NCBI RefSeq assembly: GCF_009725165.1
Contig: NZ_WNZW01000010.1
Location: 1-64,000 of the forward strand
Reading direction: 5' to 3'
Length of the DNA: 64,000 nucleotides
From: Paenibacillus woosongensis
GTDB lineage: Bacteria > Bacillota > Bacilli > Paenibacillales > Paenibacillaceae
The notes under the pieces are model-generated. The model was given only the letters and a program-made list of their open reading frames with translations. It searched no databases and was not told where the DNA came from. The position numbers and the translations under genes are program-made. Shown here piece by piece: positions 18,220 to 26,921 of this stretch (within the stretch, counting starts at the first letter, position 1; each line of letters begins with the position of its first letter).

Positions 18220-18247
18220 AATAAGGCGTCCAATTGGACGTCTTATT
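18220..18247. terminator. Hairpin after the 113-aa gene, probable terminator
   Basis: AATAAGGCGTCC and GGACGTCTTATT pair over 12 positions (one G-U) around AATT. The T-run is short (TTATTT), so termination would be weaker than at neighbouring sites. Confidence 0.6.
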
Positions 18248-18299
18248 TGCGCTGTCACCGCATAGGCTAATGATAATGGGTATTGGAAAATGTTGCTTA

Positions 18300-18328
18300 A
18301 TGACTGGGATAAACAGGTATGTTATACT
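18300..18328 (+). promoter_or_regulatory. Distal promoter candidate (P1) of the S-layer gene
   Basis: ATGACT (18300-18305), 17 bp, TATACT (18323-18328). If used, the leader to the main start codon would be about 445 nt. Confidence 0.4.
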
Positions 18329-18391
18329 AATTTCCGTCAGACGGTAAGATAAGAAATAAGTTGTAAATGAGGATAAGCTTAGAAAAGTAAC

Positions 18392-18429
18392 AAAGTTGCA
18401 AATTATTTTTTAAAAGGGCGCAACTTTTT
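18392..18429 (+). terminator. Terminator-like hairpin in the S-layer leader
   Basis: AAAGTTGC (18392-18399) and GCAACTTT (18420-18427) pair perfectly and end in a T-run. The hairpin lies between the two promoter candidates, so it could attenuate transcripts from P1. A further pair, TAGACAA/TTGTCTA (18491-18497 and 18522-18528), lies downstream. Confidence 0.4.
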
Positions 18430-18546
18430 GAATTCTGCTGCGTTTAAGATGTAGAGCATTTACAATGATGACCAATTCATGCGACGAAATTAGACAACCA
18501 AGTTGTACCTTATGGGGAAACTTGTCTATCTATTAGAAAAATTAGC

Positions 18547-18575
18547 TTTACGGTTGCTGGTATACATTGTATAAT
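18547..18575 (+). promoter_or_regulatory. Proximal promoter candidate (P2) of the S-layer gene
   Basis: TTTACG (18547-18552), 17 bp, TATAAT (18570-18575). The -10 is perfect; the leader would be about 200 nt. Confidence 0.6.
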
Positions 18576-18638
18576 GTCTAGGTAGGATTAGGTAACTCGT
18601 CTATTTCTATGTTTATTTGTTTGCTTCGTTTACAAGTT

Positions 18639-18656
18639 TCTGCGGTTAACCGCAGA
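18639..18656. repeat. Perfect 18-bp palindrome in the S-layer leader
   Basis: TCTGCGGTT followed by AACCGCAGA is a perfect palindrome about 35 bp before the first ribosome site and inside the transcript from either promoter. It could be a protein-binding site or an mRNA-stabilising hairpin. Confidence 0.6.
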
Positions 18657-18690
18657 CCTAATTTATAGGAACTCGCTCAAGACTCTGGAA

Positions 18691-18715
18691 AGGAGGTGCA
18701 ATGGCTAATGAGTAA
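18691..18715 (+). promoter_or_regulatory. Upstream ribosome site with four-codon mini-ORF before the S-layer gene
   Basis: AGGAGGTG (18691-18698) precedes ATG 18701, which opens ATG GCT AAT GAG TAA. Overlapping it, ATG 18708 is in frame with the S-layer gene and would add 24 residues before the signal peptide. A second strong site AGGAGGAG (18761-18768) serves the main start at 18780. Two start sites in tandem resemble what is described for wall-protein genes of Brevibacillus. Confidence 0.55.
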
Positions 18716-18779
18716 CACGAGCTATTCATTTAAAGAAAACTCTCATATGAAGGATATTCAAGGAGGAGAAAAAAAGGTT

Positions 18780-21689
18780 ATGAAGAAAATTTTATCCGTA
18801 GCTTTGTCTACAGCAATGGCATTCTCCATGTTTGCTTCCGTAGCATTCGGTGCTGATGCAAAGCTGACTCCACAACAACAATTTGATGCTTTGAAAGCAG
18901 CTGGTATCGTAACTGGATATCCAGATGGAACAGCTGGCCTTGACAAAACAATTACTCGCGCTGAGTTGGCAACGATCATCGTTAAAGCGATCGATCTTGA
19001 GCCTGTTCCTGGCGTAGCTACTTACAAAGACCAAAACTACAGTGTTAACCACTGGGCAGCTAAGTACATCGAAGCAGCTACTGAAGCTGGCATTCTGACA
19101 GGTAAAGACGCTGTTAAACAACTGTTTGGACCGAACGACAACCTGACAGTTCAAGAATTGGCAGTAGTTCTGGTTAAAGCGTTGAAACTGGAAGTTCCAG
19201 CTGAAACTAACAACACTGCAACTGAGTGGGCTAAAGGCTATGTTCAAGCAGCTCTTGATAAAGGCCTGATCGAGTCCGGCATCAACTACCAAGCAAACGC
19301 AACTCGCGCTCAAGTAGTTGTAGCAGCTCATGCAATCTACGAAGCTAACCAAGTTCCTACAGTAGCTTCCTATGAAGTGTCTGAAGCTGGTAAAGTTGTT
19401 GAGTTCAAACTCTCCAACGACGAAGTTGTGAAAGTAACTTTGGACGAAGCTCTTGCGCCTAACAAAGAAACTGAAGTGAAATTCTCTCACAACGGTCATG
19501 ACTACACTCACAAAGTAACTTATGTTACTACTGTGGCTCAAAAAGTTGATACTGTTAAAGCTGACAACTTGAAAGAAATCGTTGTTACTTTTGACGGTAC
19601 TGTAGATAAAGCTTCTGCAGAACAAAAGAGCAATTATAAAATCAAAAATGTAGATGTAGATTCCGCTAAATTGTCCAGCGACAAAACTCAAGTAACATTG
19701 TTGTTGACACAATCTGGCAGAAGCCTTGAGAACAAAGACGAGACTACTCTTACAATCTCCAACGTGAAAAACGAAGATGGTACTGTAACGTTTGATACAG
19801 ATGTTAAGTTCACTCCTGTAGACGTTACTGCACCGACTGTGAAAGAAGTTGTTGGACTAGGTACTAAAGCGTTCAAAATCGTATTTAGTGAGCCAGTTCA
19901 AGCAGCTGATGCAACACTTTCCAGCAACTACGAAATCGATGGCGGTACTATTGGTGGATCCGTAACTTATGTATACCCTAACACTGTCATTGTGAATGCA
20001 AGCCTGCCAGTTGGCGAGCACACAGTAGCTGTGAGCAACGTAAAAGATTACTCTGATCTGAGAATTGCTCCTGTTGACAACAAATTTGATGTTGCAGAAG
20101 ATACTGCAGCACCTGAAATCGTATCTGTTGAAACAAATGATTTGGAAGAACTGACAATCAAATTCAACGAAACGATCAAAGACATTGAAGATATTTATGT
20201 AAATACTACTTCAAACGGTGCTACTAGCTATGACATCAAGGATGATGAGGTTAAAGTTTACCTTAAAGATCCTATGAACTACAATGAGAACACTGTTTAT
20301 GTTAAAGGCGTTAGAGATTACAGCGATAACAAAGCTGATCGCGACGCTAAAGTAACTCCAACACTGGATACGATTCGTCCAACGATCATCAAAAACAAAG
20401 TCGAGAAGAAAGATGGCGACTATATCGTAACGTTGACATTCAGTGAAAAAGTAAGAGAAAATGATGCTAAAGATCTTGAGAACTATGTTCTCAAAAACAG
20501 CGATGGCAAAATTGCTGACATCGACTGGATCGATAGCAAAGGTCATCCAGAATTAGCTGTTGATACTGATAAGATTGAAACTGACAATCAAGTTAAAGTT
20601 AACCTGGGTAACGATCTTGGCGATAACAAAGAGTACACACTCGAAGTTTCTGGTATTGGTGACAGAGCATACGTGAAAAACACAATGCTTCCTCAATCCA
20701 TCAAAATCAACACTGCCAACTTGGGTGATAACACACTTGAGCGTGCATGGTTGAGCGATAACGATAATTATCTGTATCTTCAATTCTCTACTGATCTTGC
20801 AACAAGCGGTACTGGAAGTGCTCTTATCGCTGACAAGTACGCTGTAGTTAAGAACAATAAGAGATACGTTTACGAAGGTAAAGTAAACATCTACAACTCT
20901 GATAGTGTTCGTCTTGATGCACGTGACTTTGCTGATGATATGAAAGCTGTTGTTAACGATACAGTTGAAGTTCATTATGTTGCTGACAAAGAAGGCAATA
21001 TCATTAAAGATGGCAACGATTCTTCTGTACTGACTAAAAATATTGATGCTGCTGCAAGCCAATTCAATATTAAAGTTGGGGAATCCGAAGCTGTATCCAC
21101 TGAAAAAGTTGAAGTTAAATTCGGCGCTAAAATCAATAGCTACAGCAGAACTGGCTTTAAAGTTAATGACCAAACTCCAAGCAGTGCAGAGTTGAGCAGT
21201 GACAAGAAGACGTTGATCCTGAAATTCACAGGTTCCAACAAACTTTCCGAAGCTGGTCCTTACTATCTAGATATTGCTGAAGGTGCTGCTTCTGATGTGT
21301 TTGGAAACAAAGTTCCTAAACACGAAAATGAACTGCTGAAAGACAAAATTGCTCCTAAGAAAAAGGACAGCTCAGTTGCTGTAGGTCCTGGTTCTGTAAC
21401 AGATGCTGTGTACTTTGACTTCAACATGACTGAGGATATCAGAGTGAACCAAGGTGCTAAGTACTCCGCTGCATTTATCAATGATCTGTTCGAAGTTAAA
21501 GTTGGCGATACTAAGTACACTGTTCTAAGTGTATCTGCTAACGGATCTAAATTGCGCGTAGAGGTACAAGGACCATTCACTGCTGGTGAAAGAATCCGCA
21601 TTGAATTCAAAGGTGGTAAAGGTGCTATCACAGACGATATCAACGATGGAAACAGCGTTGAAATCTTCACAGCTAACACTACTTATTAA
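18780..21689 (+). CDS. Probable main S-layer protein, SLH-type (969 aa)
   Basis: The preprotein begins MKKILSVALSTAMAF... and a signal peptide ends after VAFG (residue 24). Three SLH domains follow at about residues 30-215, with cores TRAELATIIVKAI, VQELAVVLVKAL and TRAQVVVAAHAI, then a long acidic, Lys/Asp/Val-rich body of repeated beta domains (for example FNETIKDIEDIYV, FSEKVRENDAKDL). Codon use is strikingly uniform (many GTT, GCT, AAC, AAA), unlike its neighbours, which is typical of very abundant proteins. Size resembles P. alvei SpaA. A longer form from ATG 18708 or GTG 18696 is possible. High expression, wall anchoring by SLH and the strong terminator all favour the major S-layer subunit; proof would need protein data. 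Confidence 0.88.
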   Translation: MKKILSVALSTAMAFSMFASVAFGADAKLTPQQQFDALKAAGIVTGYPDGTAGLDKTITRAELATIIVKAIDLEPVPGVATYKDQNYSVNHWAAKYIEAATEAGILTGKDAVKQLFGPNDNLTVQELAVVLVKALKLEVPAETNNTATEWAKGYVQAALDKGLIESGINYQANATRAQVVVAAHAIYEANQVPTVASYEVSEAGKVVEFKLSNDEVVKVTLDEALAPNKETEVKFSHNGHDYTHKVTYVTTVAQKVDTVKADNLKEIVVTFDGTVDKASAEQKSNYKIKNVDVDSAKLSSDKTQVTLLLTQSGRSLENKDETTLTISNVKNEDGTVTFDTDVKFTPVDVTAPTVKEVVGLGTKAFKIVFSEPVQAADATLSSNYEIDGGTIGGSVTYVYPNTVIVNASLPVGEHTVAVSNVKDYSDLRIAPVDNKFDVAEDTAAPEIVSVETNDLEELTIKFNETIKDIEDIYVNTTSNGATSYDIKDDEVKVYLKDPMNYNENTVYVKGVRDYSDNKADRDAKVTPTLDTIRPTIIKNKVEKKDGDYIVTLTFSEKVRENDAKDLENYVLKNSDGKIADIDWIDSKGHPELAVDTDKIETDNQVKVNLGNDLGDNKEYTLEVSGIGDRAYVKNTMLPQSIKINTANLGDNTLERAWLSDNDNYLYLQFSTDLATSGTGSALIADKYAVVKNNKRYVYEGKVNIYNSDSVRLDARDFADDMKAVVNDTVEVHYVADKEGNIIKDGNDSSVLTKNIDAAASQFNIKVGESEAVSTEKVEVKFGAKINSYSRTGFKVNDQTPSSAELSSDKKTLILKFTGSNKLSEAGPYYLDIAEGAASDVFGNKVPKHENELLKDKIAPKKKDSSVAVGPGSVTDAVYFDFNMTEDIRVNQGAKYSAAFINDLFEVKVGDTKYTVLSVSANGSKLRVEVQGPFTAGERIRIEFKGGKGAITDDINDGNSVEIFTANTTY

Positions 21690-21700
21690 TAAGTAAAAAA

Positions 21701-21727
21701 AGCGAGCCTAATGGCTCGCTTTTTTTT
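21701..21727 (+). terminator. Strong terminator of the S-layer gene
   Basis: AGCGAGCC and GGCTCGCT pair perfectly around TAAT, with A-run before and seven T after. Confidence 0.96.
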
Positions 21728-21783
21728 ATATCTTCAAGAAAGATTAAGATTTAATCAAATTATGCTGCATTTTGAATTTTTTC

Positions 21784-21822
21784 TTGAACTTTTTTTAATT
21801 TAATGCGTATATACTATATACG
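21784..21822 (+). promoter_or_regulatory. Promoter region with palindrome before the 839-aa gene
   Basis: TTGAAC (21784-21789), 18 bp, TATATA (21808-21813) is a usable promoter. The -10 lies in the 17-bp inverted repeat CGTATATA-c-TATATACG (21806-21822), a shape suited to an operator, although AT-rich palindromes arise easily by chance. Confidence 0.45.
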
Positions 21823-21846
21823 ACTTTTTAATTAGGAGGTTTAATC

Positions 21847-24366
21847 TTGAATAGGACGAAGATGGTTGTAGCTTCACTGGCTGTAGCTGCCTTAATGACC
21901 CAGAGTGCCGCTGGAGCTGCAGATGCAGCAATGAATACGCAAAATAATAAGGCAGCCGCCGCGCAAGCTGTAAAGACACTAGGCAATTTAAGCGGAGTTA
22001 AAATTTCAGGTAAAAGTACTGTGAAATTAAGTAATGTGAATATTTTATCTCAAGGCGATGGGAACATACTGACGTATACCCTTACGTATCAGAATAATGA
22101 CAGCAAGACTTTATCATTAATCGATTACTGGACGAAGGTAAAAACAAAATCTGGTACGGTATACAGTGTTAGTGTGGTAGGGGCGGATAAGGAGAAGAAG
22201 AAGGTTGTACCAGGATCTTCAGTTAACGTTACCTATACGACAAAAATAGCCAAGCATTTGAAGTATAGTGATCTAAATTTCCAAATCGTGAAATGGGATT
22301 TTAGTGTGGCAGGCTATGAGCAAGTATTAGGAAGCATAAACATTCCCTCTACATATGCTGTAGCTACTCCTGTGAATACAACAAGGAAGCTAACCTTAAA
22401 TGAGTTTTCAGCAAATGCGAAAGTTATGTCTGTTAACGTTCTGGGATCCGGTGATTCTAACTATGTAAATATCGCATTGTATTTACAGAATACAGGTTCA
22501 AGTACTATAGACAACCCAAGCCTTAAATACGTTGTTCAGACACCTAGTGGAACTGCCTTTGCTGTAACACCGGATGCAGCCAGCACGAATATTAAGATTT
22601 ATCCTCAAGAGAATAAGACGTTAAATTTGATCGCCAAGATTCCAAAAAACGTAAATTTGAATAATTTGCAGTTGCTGCTGGTTCAAAATGATGAGACAGC
22701 GAAAAGTGATATACCTGTAGCTTCTATGGGTCTTGGAACTAAACAGGGACAATCTTCTAAAACAGCAGCTAATAAAGAGAGATTGTTGAAAATTGATAGT
22801 ACAAACATTGTAACAAAAGTAGTTAGTATTGCTAGAAATCAAAGCTTTGGGAAAAGTGACCTTTCAATTCAATTTTCTATTGCCAACAAGGGAGATAAGA
22901 CGGTTACTATCCCTAATTATTCATTCGATGTTCAAGTTGGAGGGAAAACATACCCGCTTATTGCTAGTGGCTTAGAAGGTATGATCATAGAACCAAATGA
23001 GGAACAAATCATTTCCGTAGATGGGACCATACCGGTCATTGCGAATGAAGATCAGATCGATCTGGTTATGAAAACGCCAACGGGCAGCTCACAGGGATCG
23101 GGTGAAGAACCATCACCTTCGCAGGTGAATAGTTACCCAGTAGCAATTTATAATTTGCCAGACTACACGGAAATGCAGTATGCACAGGGTCAAGAACGCA
23201 CTATTAAAAATAATGATGGTGTATTTGGCGTTACGCTTGATGCGATTCAAAAGCTTCCATGGAATGATGGCAACCTGCTCGCCACAAAAATTACAATTGT
23301 TAACAAGGGTACAAAAGCAGCTAAGCTGCCGGAATTTGCAGGAGCCTACAAAATGGATTTAACTGCTTTAAGCAGCACCGTCCATTTGGTAAATACGAAT
23401 ACCAGCCAAATTCTTGGGGCGGGTGAGAAGACAAGCGTATATGTAGTTGCTAATGTCCCAGCCAGCTTGAAGTTCTCTCAATTACAGGTACAATTGCTGC
23501 AAAAGACGGGTACCGATAAAACAAGCAACTGGATTATGTTCTCTAACTACGGCAATACGAGTGGCCTAAAACAAATTGCTGAAGGATCGTATTTCAATCT
23601 GGACACTGCAGGCAGAAAATCCGACCTGAAAACGCGGAAGACTTATTTGTATAAGGGCAGTACTAGCGATATTATCTATACCGAAGTAATTATGAGAAAT
23701 CTGGAAAATAAACAAACCAACCTATCTCAGTTGGCAGGTTATTTCTTGACTGATGATGGACAATATTACAAAGCGGATGTAAATCAAGTCAAGCATGCGG
23801 TAGGACCAGAGTCGTCGAGCTTGGTCACATTCTCCGCAAAGGTGCCTAAAGGAACAACGGTTTCCAACTGGAACCTGGTTGTAGGTGAGAGTATCTCAGA
23901 GGATAAGTTCACGGAAGCTGAAGGCAAACCAACAGGATATGTTAATGCTTCCTCCATGGAATTGAATTTGGATAGTAGAAGTATTCAAGATACGCTCAAA
24001 GATGTCGAATTGTTCCCATACACTTTAACTATCAAGGAGATCGAAGGACGTACGAATTCTGCAGGCTTGGAAGTGAAGATGAAGTACGACCTGAAGCGCG
24101 ATTTGACATACGATATGGGCGAATTCCAGCATAAATTTATTCTTGAAGTGACTGATTCCAGCGGGGCAAGATTTGAAAAAGAAATTGAGCTCGAGAAGGA
24201 TTTCCTCGTAGGCAACAATCAGAACTTCTCATTTGTAATCAATGATCAAATTTTTGCTACGACAAGATCTGGAGCCTTCCAGTTCTCCATCTTTGATTCT
24301 TATCAAGGGGAGAAAACGAAGATTGCAACAAAGGCTGCATATTTTGTAAATGAAGATTTGTTTTAA
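21847..24366 (+). CDS. Secreted repeat protein of unknown function (839 aa, no SLH)
   Basis: A signal peptide (MNRTKMVVASLAVAALMTQS..., cleavage near AAGAADA) is followed by several repeats of about 110-130 residues. Each has the pattern: start of strand with VNVLGSGDSNYVNIALY-like text, then LQNTGSSTID or IANKGDKTVTIP, then a hydrophobic strand pair ending in QLLLVQ-like text. These look like immunoglobulin-like beta domains; I cannot name the family. There is no SLH, LPXTG or lipobox, so it may be released, attached through another S-layer protein, or bound by the domains themselves. TTG 21847 is the start because AGGAGGT is six bases before it; ATG 21862 is the alternative. Its position directly behind the S-layer gene suggests an envelope role. 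Confidence 0.78.
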   Translation: MNRTKMVVASLAVAALMTQSAAGAADAAMNTQNNKAAAAQAVKTLGNLSGVKISGKSTVKLSNVNILSQGDGNILTYTLTYQNNDSKTLSLIDYWTKVKTKSGTVYSVSVVGADKEKKKVVPGSSVNVTYTTKIAKHLKYSDLNFQIVKWDFSVAGYEQVLGSINIPSTYAVATPVNTTRKLTLNEFSANAKVMSVNVLGSGDSNYVNIALYLQNTGSSTIDNPSLKYVVQTPSGTAFAVTPDAASTNIKIYPQENKTLNLIAKIPKNVNLNNLQLLLVQNDETAKSDIPVASMGLGTKQGQSSKTAANKERLLKIDSTNIVTKVVSIARNQSFGKSDLSIQFSIANKGDKTVTIPNYSFDVQVGGKTYPLIASGLEGMIIEPNEEQIISVDGTIPVIANEDQIDLVMKTPTGSSQGSGEEPSPSQVNSYPVAIYNLPDYTEMQYAQGQERTIKNNDGVFGVTLDAIQKLPWNDGNLLATKITIVNKGTKAAKLPEFAGAYKMDLTALSSTVHLVNTNTSQILGAGEKTSVYVVANVPASLKFSQLQVQLLQKTGTDKTSNWIMFSNYGNTSGLKQIAEGSYFNLDTAGRKSDLKTRKTYLYKGSTSDIIYTEVIMRNLENKQTNLSQLAGYFLTDDGQYYKADVNQVKHAVGPESSSLVTFSAKVPKGTTVSNWNLVVGESISEDKFTEAEGKPTGYVNASSMELNLDSRSIQDTLKDVELFPYTLTIKEIEGRTNSAGLEVKMKYDLKRDLTYDMGEFQHKFILEVTDSSGARFEKEIELEKDFLVGNNQNFSFVINDQIFATTRSGAFQFSIFDSYQGEKTKIATKAAYFVNEDLF

Positions 24367-24376
24367 TACGGATAAC

Positions 24377-24413
24377 AAGCAAAAGTCCCTCGTAGAGGGA
24401 TTTTTGCTTGTTT
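24377..24413. terminator. Terminator after the 839-aa gene
   Basis: AAGCAAAA-gTCCCTC and GAGGGAt-TTTTGCTT form a long stem around GTA, with T-rich flanks on both sides, so it may work in both directions. Confidence 0.88.
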
Positions 24414-24496
24414 CCATCCTTTAAACCTATTATGATGAAAGAGATTCATAGACAGGAAGATTCTGAAAAATGCAATTCCTAATTAGGAGGTTCATC

Positions 24497-25030
24497 ATGA
24501 AGACTACATGGAAAGTGGCAGCCGCAGCCATGTTGATTGGTGGAGGAATATGGGCCGGTTCATTGTTGAATGAGAAGGTGGAAGGAGCCGGAGTGACGAA
24601 TCAGCCAGGAACCGCTGATGATCCTGTTGTGACAAAAAGTTATGTAGATCAGCAAATTCAACAGGCCTTAAAGGGGGGAAGCAGCAATTCTTCCTCGCAG
24701 GGAAGCACTGATTCAAGCTCAAGTGCCCAAGCAGGGAACACAGCAGCATCTTCCTCGGATGAAGTTAAAATTGTCGAGGTCAAGCCTGGTCAGAAGCTAG
24801 TCGCTGCTGCAGGTGCAGAATTTGTGGTACGGGCGGGTAAAGCCGTTATTTACAGTGAAGATCAAAATGGCGTAGCAGACCTGACGGATGGGAAGGATAT
24901 TACGAACGGTGGGATTGTCACGAACAATCATTTGTTATCTTTCCCAAGAGCGGGGCGTGGCATTCAGCATCAGGAGGGCCAGACTCATCCACTGACGGTT
25001 ATGGTTCGCGGCGGTTATTCCATTCAGTAA
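24497..25030 (+). CDS. Exported protein of unknown function (177 aa)
   Basis: ATG 24497 lies six bases after AGGAGG; the frame is open a little further upstream. The N-terminus (MKTTWKVAAAAMLIGGGIWAG) is a signal peptide or anchor, followed by a Ser/Gly/Asn-rich linker (about residues 60-95) and a C-terminal beta-rich domain (about 100-177) with VKPGQKLVAAAGAEFVVRAG and PRAGRGIQ. I believe I have seen similar hypothetical proteins in Paenibacillus but know of no function. It lies between an envelope gene and a spore gene, so either context could apply. Confidence 0.65.
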   Translation: MKTTWKVAAAAMLIGGGIWAGSLLNEKVEGAGVTNQPGTADDPVVTKSYVDQQIQQALKGGSSNSSSQGSTDSSSSAQAGNTAASSSDEVKIVEVKPGQKLVAAAGAEFVVRAGKAVIYSEDQNGVADLTDGKDITNGGIVTNNHLLSFPRAGRGIQHQEGQTHPLTVMVRGGYSIQ

Positions 25031-25056
25031 TGCTTGCATAGAATGGGTTATGGAGC

Positions 25057-25074
25057 ATCCTTCCATGGAAGGAT
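25057..25074. repeat. Perfect 18-bp palindrome
   Basis: ATCCTTCCATGGAAGGAT is self-complementary and lies 26 bp after the 177-aa gene. There is no T-run, so it is either a weak terminator, an mRNA end-protecting hairpin or a binding site. Confidence 0.5.
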
Positions 25075-25101
25075 AGCACCGTAAGTAACAAACATTGAGA
25101 T

Positions 25102-25130
25102 GGCTACCCCCTTGAAATTGAAGCATACTA
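25102..25130 (+). promoter_or_regulatory. Possible sigma-G-type promoter of the SASP gene
   Basis: CATACTA (25124-25130) fits the forespore sigma-G -10 pattern CATnnTA; the -35 region (GGCTA at 25102-25106, 17 bp away) is a poor match. SASP genes are sigma-G-dependent as a rule, and the start would be about 32 nt upstream of the ATG. Confidence 0.35.
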
Positions 25131-25168
25131 CTCCTGAAAGCAAGATAAATCAGGAGGTGTTTCGAATA

Positions 25169-25444
25169 ATGGCGAGAAGCAATCGAAAGCTTATCCCGGA
25201 AAGCCATCAGGTATTACACCAATGGAAATATGAAATCGCGGCGGAATTCGGGCTGCCGGTCAGCAGCTCCGGAGGAGTGCTTGGTTCAGCCGATACAGAA
25301 TTTGCAGGGGAGCTTGGCACAGGTGGAACAACTACCGGATATTCAAGCTATTGGGGCCATCTGACCTCCCGAGAGAATGGCTCTGTCGGCGGGGAAATCA
25401 CAAAAAGACTAATTGCCCATGCCCAAAGGAACTTAGTGGAATAA
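25169..25444 (+). CDS. Alpha/beta-type small acid-soluble spore protein with an insertion
   Basis: Alpha/beta SASPs coat spore DNA, protect it from UV and are degraded by the GPR protease at germination. The N-terminal signature [14 protein letters not shown], which holds the GPR cut site, and the C-terminal [18 protein letters not shown] are clear. Between them lie about 20 extra residues, so the protein is 91 aa where 60-75 is usual. The insert contains DTEFAGEL, which resembles the TEFASE cut site of gamma-type SASP. ATG 25169 follows CAGGAGGTG; the open frame upstream is not coding. I am sure of the family, less sure of what the insertion does. Confidence 0.9.
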   Translation: MARSNRKLIPESHQVLHQWKYEIAAEFGLPVSSSGGVLGSADTEFAGELGTGGTTTGYSSYWGHLTSRENGSVGGEITKRLIAHAQRNLVE

Positions 25445-25472
25445 TTTTTCTTTAAAATTGTCTTTTTTTATT

Positions 25473-25501
25473 TTGACATGACCTGGCAAATGCGTTAATA
25501 T
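25473..25501 (+). promoter_or_regulatory. Strong sigma-A promoter between SASP and metK
   Basis: TTGACA (25473-25478), 17 bp, TAATAT (25496-25501). The -35 is perfect. Transcription would start near 25508 and meet the hairpin at 25524 almost at once. It could feed metK by read-through. Confidence 0.6.
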
Positions 25502-25523
25502 GACTTTTAAGGATTGTCAAATC

Positions 25524-25556
25524 AACCTTTTCCGCTACGGAAAAGGTTCATTTTTT
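25524..25556 (+). terminator. Terminator or attenuator before metK
   Basis: AACCTTTTCCG and CGGAAAAGGTT are perfect 11-bp arms around CTA, followed by CATTTTTT. It may end the SASP transcript or act on the promoter just upstream. Confidence 0.88.
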
Positions 25557-25692
25557 GCTGTTAGCTTAATTTTGGGAATCCTCACAATGTGGCAGGGTAG
25601 CCCATTCAAACTATGAAGCGCATTGTACAATATTTTTTAGTATTGGATACTTAGGCAAACGCCATACTATCCACATGGGGAGGCTGATTGAT

Positions 25693-26895
25693 ATGTCCAT
25701 CAAAGGACGCCATTTGTTTACTTCTGAATCCGTTACTGAGGGTCATCCGGATAAGATTTGCGACCAGATCTCCGATGCAGTGCTTGACGCTTTTCTTAAA
25801 GAAGATCCTTATGCACGCGTTGCGTGTGAAGTGTCTGTAGCTACTGGTCTTGTACTTGTCATTGGCGAAATTAGTACCAAATCCGAATACGTGGATATTC
25901 CTGCGCTTGTGCGGAAGACAATTCGCGAAATTGGCTATACCCGTGCAAAATACGGCTTCGATTCCAATACATGTGCTGTATTGACATCGCTAAACGAGCA
26001 GTCTGCGGATATCGCTCAAGGTGTAAACGCAGCTCTGGAACACCGTGATCCGGCTCAAGTAGACAAAGAAACAGAAAATATTGGTGCTGGCGACCAAGGG
26101 CTGATGTTCGGTTTTGCAACGAATGAAACTCCTGAGTTCATGCCGCTGCCGATTGCATTGTCCCACCGTATTGCGCGCCGTTTGGCGGAAGTACGTAAAG
26201 ATGGTACGCTGAGCTATCTTCGTCCTGACGGCAAAACCCAAGTGACAATCGAGTATGTAGATGGCAAAGCCCTTCGTGTAGATACCATTGTTGTATCCAC
26301 TCAGCATGCCGAGGAAATTACGCTGGAGCAAATCCAGAAGGATATTAAAGAACATGTCATTCTGCCTGTCGTTCCTGCAGAGCTGCTCGATGAGCAAACG
26401 AAATATTTCATCAACCCTACAGGCCGTTTCGTGATTGGCGGACCGCAAGGTGACGCCGGGCTTACCGGACGTAAAATTATCGTAGATACGTATGGCGGCT
26501 ATGCTCGCCATGGCGGCGGTGCTTTCTCGGGTAAGGATCCTACAAAAGTAGACCGTTCCGCAGCTTACGCAGCACGTTATGTTGCTAAGAATCTGGTAGC
26601 TGCCGGTCTGGCCGATAAGCTGGAAATTCAGCTCGCTTACGCGATTGGTGTTGCGACTCCTGTCTCCATCAACGTCGATACGTACGGAACAGGCAAAATT
26701 CCAGAAGAGAAGCTCGTTGAGCTCATCCGTGAGAACTTTGACCTTCGTCCTGCAGGTATTATTAATATGCTGGATCTACGCCGTCCAATTTACCGTCAGA
26801 CAGCAGCTTACGGACATTTTGGCCGTACGGACCTTGATCTGCCATGGGAGCGTCTAGACAAAGCAGAGACGTTGAAAGCCCAAGCAGGTATTTAA
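25693..26895 (+). CDS. metK: S-adenosylmethionine synthetase
   Basis: MetK makes S-adenosylmethionine from methionine and ATP in the cytosol. The 400-aa product equals the usual length and shows the start [21 protein letters not shown] (here M-S-I-K before it), the signature [12 protein letters not shown] (about residue 115), the phosphate loop [19 protein letters not shown] (about 275-294) and the ending [16 protein letters not shown] 25693 follows GGGGAGG; the frame extends to 25675 without a ribosome site. Many Firmicute metK genes have a SAM (S-box) riboswitch, but I see none of its conserved elements in the 250 bp upstream. TTGGAT-16-TACTAT at 25643-25670 is a weak nearby promoter. Confidence 0.97.
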   Translation: MSIKGRHLFTSESVTEGHPDKICDQISDAVLDAFLKEDPYARVACEVSVATGLVLVIGEISTKSEYVDIPALVRKTIREIGYTRAKYGFDSNTCAVLTSLNEQSADIAQGVNAALEHRDPAQVDKETENIGAGDQGLMFGFATNETPEFMPLPIALSHRIARRLAEVRKDGTLSYLRPDGKTQVTIEYVDGKALRVDTIVVSTQHAEEITLEQIQKDIKEHVILPVVPAELLDEQTKYFINPTGRFVIGGPQGDAGLTGRKIIVDTYGGYARHGGGAFSGKDPTKVDRSAAYAARYVAKNLVAAGLADKLEIQLAYAIGVATPVSINVDTYGTGKIPEEKLVELIRENFDLRPAGIINMLDLRRPIYRQTAAYGHFGRTDLDLPWERLDKAETLKAQAGI

Positions 26896-26921
26896 GAACG
26901 AGAGTTATTCATAAACCACAG

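Noticed and set aside
18792..19712. A 306-codon open frame on the minus strand inside the S-layer gene, with others at 20211-20546 and 20553-21173
   Set aside because: They arise from the strong codon bias of the S-layer gene, have no ribosome sites or known motifs, and lie wholly within a clear gene.
25445..25692. A SAM (S-box) riboswitch before metK
   Set aside because: None of the conserved S-box words or helices can be seen, and the terminator is too close to the promoter for an aptamer between them.
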